This document shows, in pieces, positions 59,901 through 64,000 of a stretch of 64,000 bases of DNA. Below the pieces are notes generated by a model. That model saw only the letters and a list, made by a program, of their open reading frames with translations. It had not been told where the DNA came from and ran no database searches. Origin of the DNA: Heliocidaris erythrogramma. Its lineage: Eukaryota; Echinodermata; Echinoidea; Camarodonta; Echinometridae. The position numbers and the translations under genes were made by a program. The DNA is taken from contig CM046859.1 of assembly GCA_025617745.1 (NCBI GenBank), positions 24,676,006-24,740,005 of the forward strand, given 5' to 3'. Positions within the stretch are counted from its first letter, which is position 1. Every line of letters starts with the position of its first letter.

Positions 59901-60762
59901 TCAAAAACAATGCTTTTAAACCTCTCAATATTTTTTTTTTTTTAATTCCTGGTGTCAAACGCAATATGGTCGTGCAACAAAAATGGACATACAATATACA
60001 TGTAGTGTGTGCAGATTTTTTTTCCTCTTTCTAATCATGCATCTGGCATATTTGTTAGAGCTCTGAATCAAAAGCTATTGAGCCAAACCACAAAATGTGG
60101 TCAGTTGTCTTGAAAGGGTTAAAAGATTTATCTTTTGGGGTCTGAAGTTGGAATTTAGAGGTGTACATGTACATGTGTCTGATCATCTGTAGCGGTCAAG
60201 CCCTCTTCTATCATACCAGTATGAGAGAAATTATGTGAGGATTTTGATAATTACAGTGAACACTCATAATAAAGAACACTTACATGTACAACAAACTCAT
60301 GTGGTAAATCTGCTAATCCCAGCTCTGTTTTGTGTTTTAAAGTCCTAATATGACAAGATTTCAATATATATACAAGTTAAACAGTAATTTCCTTGGTTCC
60401 ATTGTATGATGTTATATTGCAGTCAGAAATGGGCCTCTGTGCTTGTAGAAATTGACAGTTTTATGTGAATAGTTTTTATTTTGTTCCAGAGAGATTACAT
60501 CCCAGATTTATATGATTCATCTGTTTTATCATTCACAAAGTCCATTTCTTTGTTTTACTCCATACCAGCCGCATCCATTGTGGACATGTTCAAGGGCAAG
60601 ACGGACTTTGTGGAGTTCATGACAGCTTTCAACGAGAACTTTGATCTCTTTGGATTCCCTGAGGCCTTTGTCTTTGAAGTCTGGGGCTTTATCAAGGATG
60701 CGAAGGATCGAAGACTCAAGGATCCATCCACCAATCTAGTAGAATTCGATGAAGCCTTCTAA
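51988..60762 (+). CDS. GIPC: GIPC, PDZ-domain adaptor protein (complete five-exon gene)
   Basis: GIPC proteins are cytoplasmic PDZ adaptors that link cargo receptors (via PDZ) to the motor myosin VI (via the C-terminal GH2 domain) in endocytic trafficking. Exons 51988-52347, 53460-53826, 57278-57393, 59408-59489 and 60569-60762 join in frame to 372 codons plus TAA; vertebrate GIPC1 is about 333. Seen: basic start [13 protein letters not shown]; a Pro/Ser-rich linker with [10 protein letters not shown]1 (about 78-155) with [12 protein letters not shown] and [14 protein letters not shown] (about 155-240) with carboxylate loop ALGLTI at 166-171 and [14 protein letters not shown]2 with [17 protein letters not shown] and [17 protein letters not shown]. 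The ATG in ACAAAATGC is the first in the open exon. The C-terminal tail beyond 'IKDAK' is longer than in vertebrate GIPC1. Confidence 0.97.
52619..53062 (+). repeat. Dispersed repeat unit, copy B (uninterrupted)
   Basis: Matches copy A (17199-18600) along its whole length once the two insertions in copy A are removed. It shows single GCTTTAT and ATAAATACC target sites. Located in GIPC intron 1. Confidence 0.85.
53460..53826 (+). CDS. GIPC: GIPC exon 2 (end of GH1 and entire PDZ)
   Basis: [38 protein letters not shown] and [20 protein letters not shown]. The acceptor TTTACACAG is chosen because ASE joined to ILFCTLNT fits the family; a longer open frame upstream is intron. Donor A|GTAAGT, leaves phase 1. 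Confidence 0.97.
53950..53972. repeat. poly(T)-poly(G) tract
   Basis: A run of T followed by about 11 G in GIPC intron 2, about 125 bases after the donor. Confidence 0.8.
54821..55439. mobile_element. Long inverted-repeat element in GIPC intron 2
   Basis: GGTATAAAAAGAAACATTTG at 54821 pairs with the inverse ending at 55439. The arms of about 200-220 bases also match internally (GAAATTTCCTTCATTAATAT against its complement near 55280), and the loop is about 190 bases. TA flanks both ends. Non-coding. Confidence 0.82.
55603..55833 (+). mobile_element. MITE, ATAGACCTGTTTAC termini (copy 3)
   Basis: ATAGACCTGTTTAC...GTAAACAGGTCTAT, with the same body as the copies at 39174 and 41219. A short deletion after CAAGCTTTCAGG breaks the frame that is open in the other two. 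GIPC intron 2. Confidence 0.85.
57278..57393 (+). CDS. GIPC: GIPC exon 3 (PDZ-GH2 linker)
   Basis: [11 protein letters not shown], an Asn/Thr-rich stretch, then [20 protein letters not shown], which matches 'GTGRGTLRLRSRGPATVE' of GIPC. Acceptor CTGCCAG, donor TTG|GTAAGA, leaves phase 0. Confidence 0.96.
59408..59489 (+). CDS. GIPC: GIPC exon 4 (GH2)
   Basis: [20 protein letters not shown] followed by GIRDLDL. The '[14 protein letters not shown]' helix begins GH2. Acceptor ATTGCAG, donor G|GTGAGT, leaves phase 1. Confidence 0.97.
60569..60762 (+). CDS. GIPC: GIPC exon 5 (GH2 end and C-terminus)
   Basis: [39 protein letters not shown], then a tail [17 protein letters not shown] and TAA. Acceptor CATACCAG (C-poor tract). 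The open frame upstream of 60569 is intronic. Confidence 0.96.
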
Positions 60763-63700
60763 AAGGAGGTATAATGTGCATCATCTCCACTGCTTTAGAG
60801 CCACATGTAGATAAAGGTAAGCATTTGCTGGAGGGTTATCCAGCTGATGCGTGTCTGTGCATTCTTGTCTTATTTTAAGGCAGTACATGTACATGCAAAA
60901 TGTGTCTTGTGACTCGCTGTGTAAATTTTGAATGCATCATGAAATGTTTTGAGGAAGAAATGATGTGATGTAAATTTGTTGGTTATTTCAGTGCCAGACT
61001 TAACATGTTTCTGTCCTTGAGAGTTTAATTTATTTTCTTGTGATGAATAGATTGATGAAATTTGAACAAGATTTTAATGTGCACCATCTTTGTTCAATGA
61101 AAGATATATGTTTGTGTACAAACACAATGTTCTGTCTACCCAGGATGTTAATATTATATAAAGAATTCAAGAAACACCGCATTTCATCTGGTTGGTTGTT
61201 TTACAAACTTTCTTGTGGTACAGGTGTACCTAAACATTAGTTACATTGTACGCCAGTGGCTGTCTGTAAATTATTCATATCATGTGTACACATACATGTA
61301 CAGGTTTACATGTAACTTATTCAAATTCTGTGTGATCACAGTGTTGATACTCATTGTAATGACTTTTTAGCCTTGAAGTAACAATAGTATATCTCTGTCA
61401 GTAACAAGTTATGTCAGTATGTATTCAAAGATTTTTATATTGAACTTTTTATATAAAATAGTCTACTCTATGGATCCAGTCAGCTTTTCTTTTGACTTCT
61501 CGCTTTCAGTTTATTTTGTAGTAATCGAATTATTGGTTTTTGCTTTGACCTGATGCAGGGGCTATCCTCGACTATTCTCAAGGTTATTGGTAAAGAGATG
61601 ACATTCATAATCTTTCAGATGCAAAATGGGAAATATAATTAAAATGCCTGCATGTACATGTATGTGCTTTAGAAAATGCATAAATTTATGATTAAAAGCT
61701 CATATTTTGGATATTCATGTACAATGGCAAAGGGTCCAAAATGTACAGTATATGCTTTAATACCTGATTTTTTTTCTTCTACCCATACACTGTAGCTAGT
61801 AGGGTGTGTTATGTATTTGTATGTTACTATTGAAACATGACCAGCTCACCACCTTATCACCTTATCATACAGTACATCAGTAAGAGGAAGTACACATTTC
61901 AGGTGTTCAAACACATCTACCATTTATTGTGTTCAAAATAACAGATAACATCGTGAAATGATTTAAGTGAAGTTTTTACCACACATCACGTAGAGGATCA
62001 AATGTAAACACATACATGTACATGGATATGCAATAGTCTTTACAAGTGTACATGTGTAGCACTGGTTTGTGACAAGGTAGTAATTGTTTTCATTGATCAT
62101 AAATGCGGTGAAGGGAACATAATTTAGAGTACTCCTGATTTTTCATTTTATTTTTCCCCTGTGGAATTATGCAGACCCTTTTATTTCTTTATCCATTACA
62201 AATGGGGAAAAAAGGATTTCCCGATACTTGTTCGCAGTGCGTGATTGATGTTGCTACATACAGCAACAACATTTGGAGTTACATATACATGTACATCTCC
62301 CCCAGTCTGTATATTGCCACCAGTCACTGACATACAATGTACATGTACGTCTACGCATGTATTCTTCTTTTTCATAATTTTTTTCTTTCCAGTACTTAAT
62401 CTTTAGGCATTACCAAATAATTCAGAGGATTATAAATATGTAGAATGAACCAAAGATTTGGTGTTTGTTGCATGATATAAATGAACATTCTAACTTGACC
62501 TACACATCAAAAGTACTTCAGTAGTATTTGCCATACCTTCTATAAAATAGCACAATATTTTTTGGCACACAATGACAAATGCATATATTTTATGCATTTT
62601 TTATATGTGCATGTACATTGTGTAGAGCGTAATATGTTAAACTCATTACAAATTTGTATACGTAGTCAACTCCTGCCTGAAATTGTGCATAATTACATGG
62701 ATATAAATTCAAGTACATTTGATTTGAGGACTTGCTAAGGTTTCCTTGACAGACTAATCTGTAGTGGGTGTACTGCATTTGGAATTCAGACTTTGAACCC
62801 GATGACTGGCTTCCATGCCATTTAAATTCATATATAATCAAGGTTAAATGTGTGCATGCTCTATGGAGCAGATTTTAGGAAGCCCTTAATACAATTTGAT
62901 ATCAGTAGAACTTCATTGGATGTGTTCTACTCATAATACAGGAAAATATTAAATATTTTATATAAATTGAACTGTAAACTAATATTACCCTGTAAACACA
63001 GTTACAAGTGCAAAGTTGTTCCAATTGGAATTAGTCTGTTACTGCTAGGAAGATGAAACAGTGACGAATAATTTGTTCTGCAGATGTACCGAAACTGGCA
63101 GCCTGTAATTTTTTTATTTTTTTTTTAAATTGGTATTTATTGAGTGTTCACAAACATCAAAAACTTTCAAGCAGATACAAACATTGTTATATATAAAAAT
63201 TGAGTAGGAAAAGAGCATTTTATTTAGCTTGGAAGTCATTATGCATTACACTAAGTATGATAGTAATCTTTAATTTTACATATGCGCCTACCACATTGCA
63301 ACTCCAAGTGCATATTGTGTGCATATCCATTATGGAGGCTTTTATGATTGTTTGCATCATTAACAAATTTGTTCAAAGGTTATTAAGGTAATGTACACAT
63401 CCCTCCTGGCACTACATTAAATGAGGCCTTTTATGATAATGCAAAATATGTGTATACATATGTACACATTAATAATGTACATTTGACAGAATACCGCGTA
63501 ATAAACAAGTGCTCAGTTGTAATCATGTCATCTAATTGATAGCATTATGGAGCTTGCAAGTTGAGTATCCACCCTGAATTAATATGCATGAAATCATGGA
63601 TTCCTGCTGAAATCGCGGTACACCCACTAGAAATAATTCCTGCCATCACTCGGGATGTATGATAATTCGGACCAAGACTGATGGGCATACACTGTATGCT

Positions 63701-64000
63701 GAAAAAAAGAGACCGTTATTAAAGGTTCATAAATTTTATGAGATTGTGCTTGCAAAGTACTTTAGAACAGTTGCTGGCTAGAATCAGTATTTGTTTGAAT
63801 TTATTTACTATGTTGTATCATTGGAATGGAAGACCAAACAGTCTGATTTGCATCTCAAATAGAATTAAGGTTGGTGCATTGCCATTGTTAACGTTTTTAT
63901 GTATTCATCAATTTACACTGTTGAAAGGGGCTTTAGGAAGCAATTCATCTTATACTTCAATCAGCAACTGAATAAGTAGCAGGGATTTGATGCATAATTA
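60763..64000 (+). other. GIPC 3'UTR and downstream AT-rich flank
   Basis: No further gene recognised. The sequence is AT-rich with many TACATGTA words (e.g. 60886, 61298, 62286 and 62340) and one AATAAA near 63501 that is a possible but distant polyadenylation signal. Short open frames have no recognisable product. Confidence 0.5.

Overview
This is a eukaryotic, intron-rich animal window. The coding content (deuterostome-like RAD54L and GIPC, plus an extracellular protein with HYR domains and an LDL-receptor-type YWTD propeller), the very high density of short inverted-repeat elements, tRNA-derived SINEs, poly(C)/poly(G) runs and dispersed TACATGTA words suggest a marine invertebrate. An echinoderm such as a sea urchin is my best guess; this is inference, not proof.

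Layout. (1) About 49-12935, minus strand: an internal part of a secreted or membrane gene. Seven phase-consistent exons encode, in protein order, a cysteine-containing segment, two HYR (hyalin repeat) domains and several YWTD-type beta-propeller blades. It continues off the left edge, and its 5' end was not found. Its introns hold a minus-strand LINE, two plus-strand LINE pieces, SINEs, MITEs and two long foldback palindromes. (2) About 12936-19503: no exon recognised. It holds a repeat unit (copy A) broken by two nested insertions, one of which carries a telomere-like (CCCTAA)n array. (3) 19504-45269, plus strand: a nearly complete RAD54L gene. I place 21 exons that join in frame to 763 residues and a stop; only the initiator-Met exon is missing. 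Its largest intron (35417-42789) contains a 5.75-kb element with terminal inverted repeats, inserted into a hairpin-headed tandem-repeat array. (4) 45270-51987: RAD54L 3' flank, which contains decayed tandem copies of the gene's own C-terminal coding end, followed by repeat elements and a 161-bp tandem array with an RFX X-box in most units. (5) 51988-60762, plus strand: a complete five-exon GIPC gene (372 residues) with a TATA-less promoter. Intron 1 holds copy B of the repeat unit. (6) 60763-64000: probable GIPC 3' UTR and AT-rich flank.

The genes have no evident joint function: RAD54L is a nuclear recombination motor, GIPC a cytoplasmic PDZ adaptor, and the minus-strand gene an extracellular adhesion/receptor-like protein. 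The most unusual content is in the repeats: a telomere-repeat array inside a TIR/TSD-bounded element; three hairpin-headed tandem arrays that carry an RFX X-box or nuclear-receptor DR1 motifs in each unit; a TIR element with exon-like segments in RAD54L; and a serial duplication of the RAD54L 3' end.
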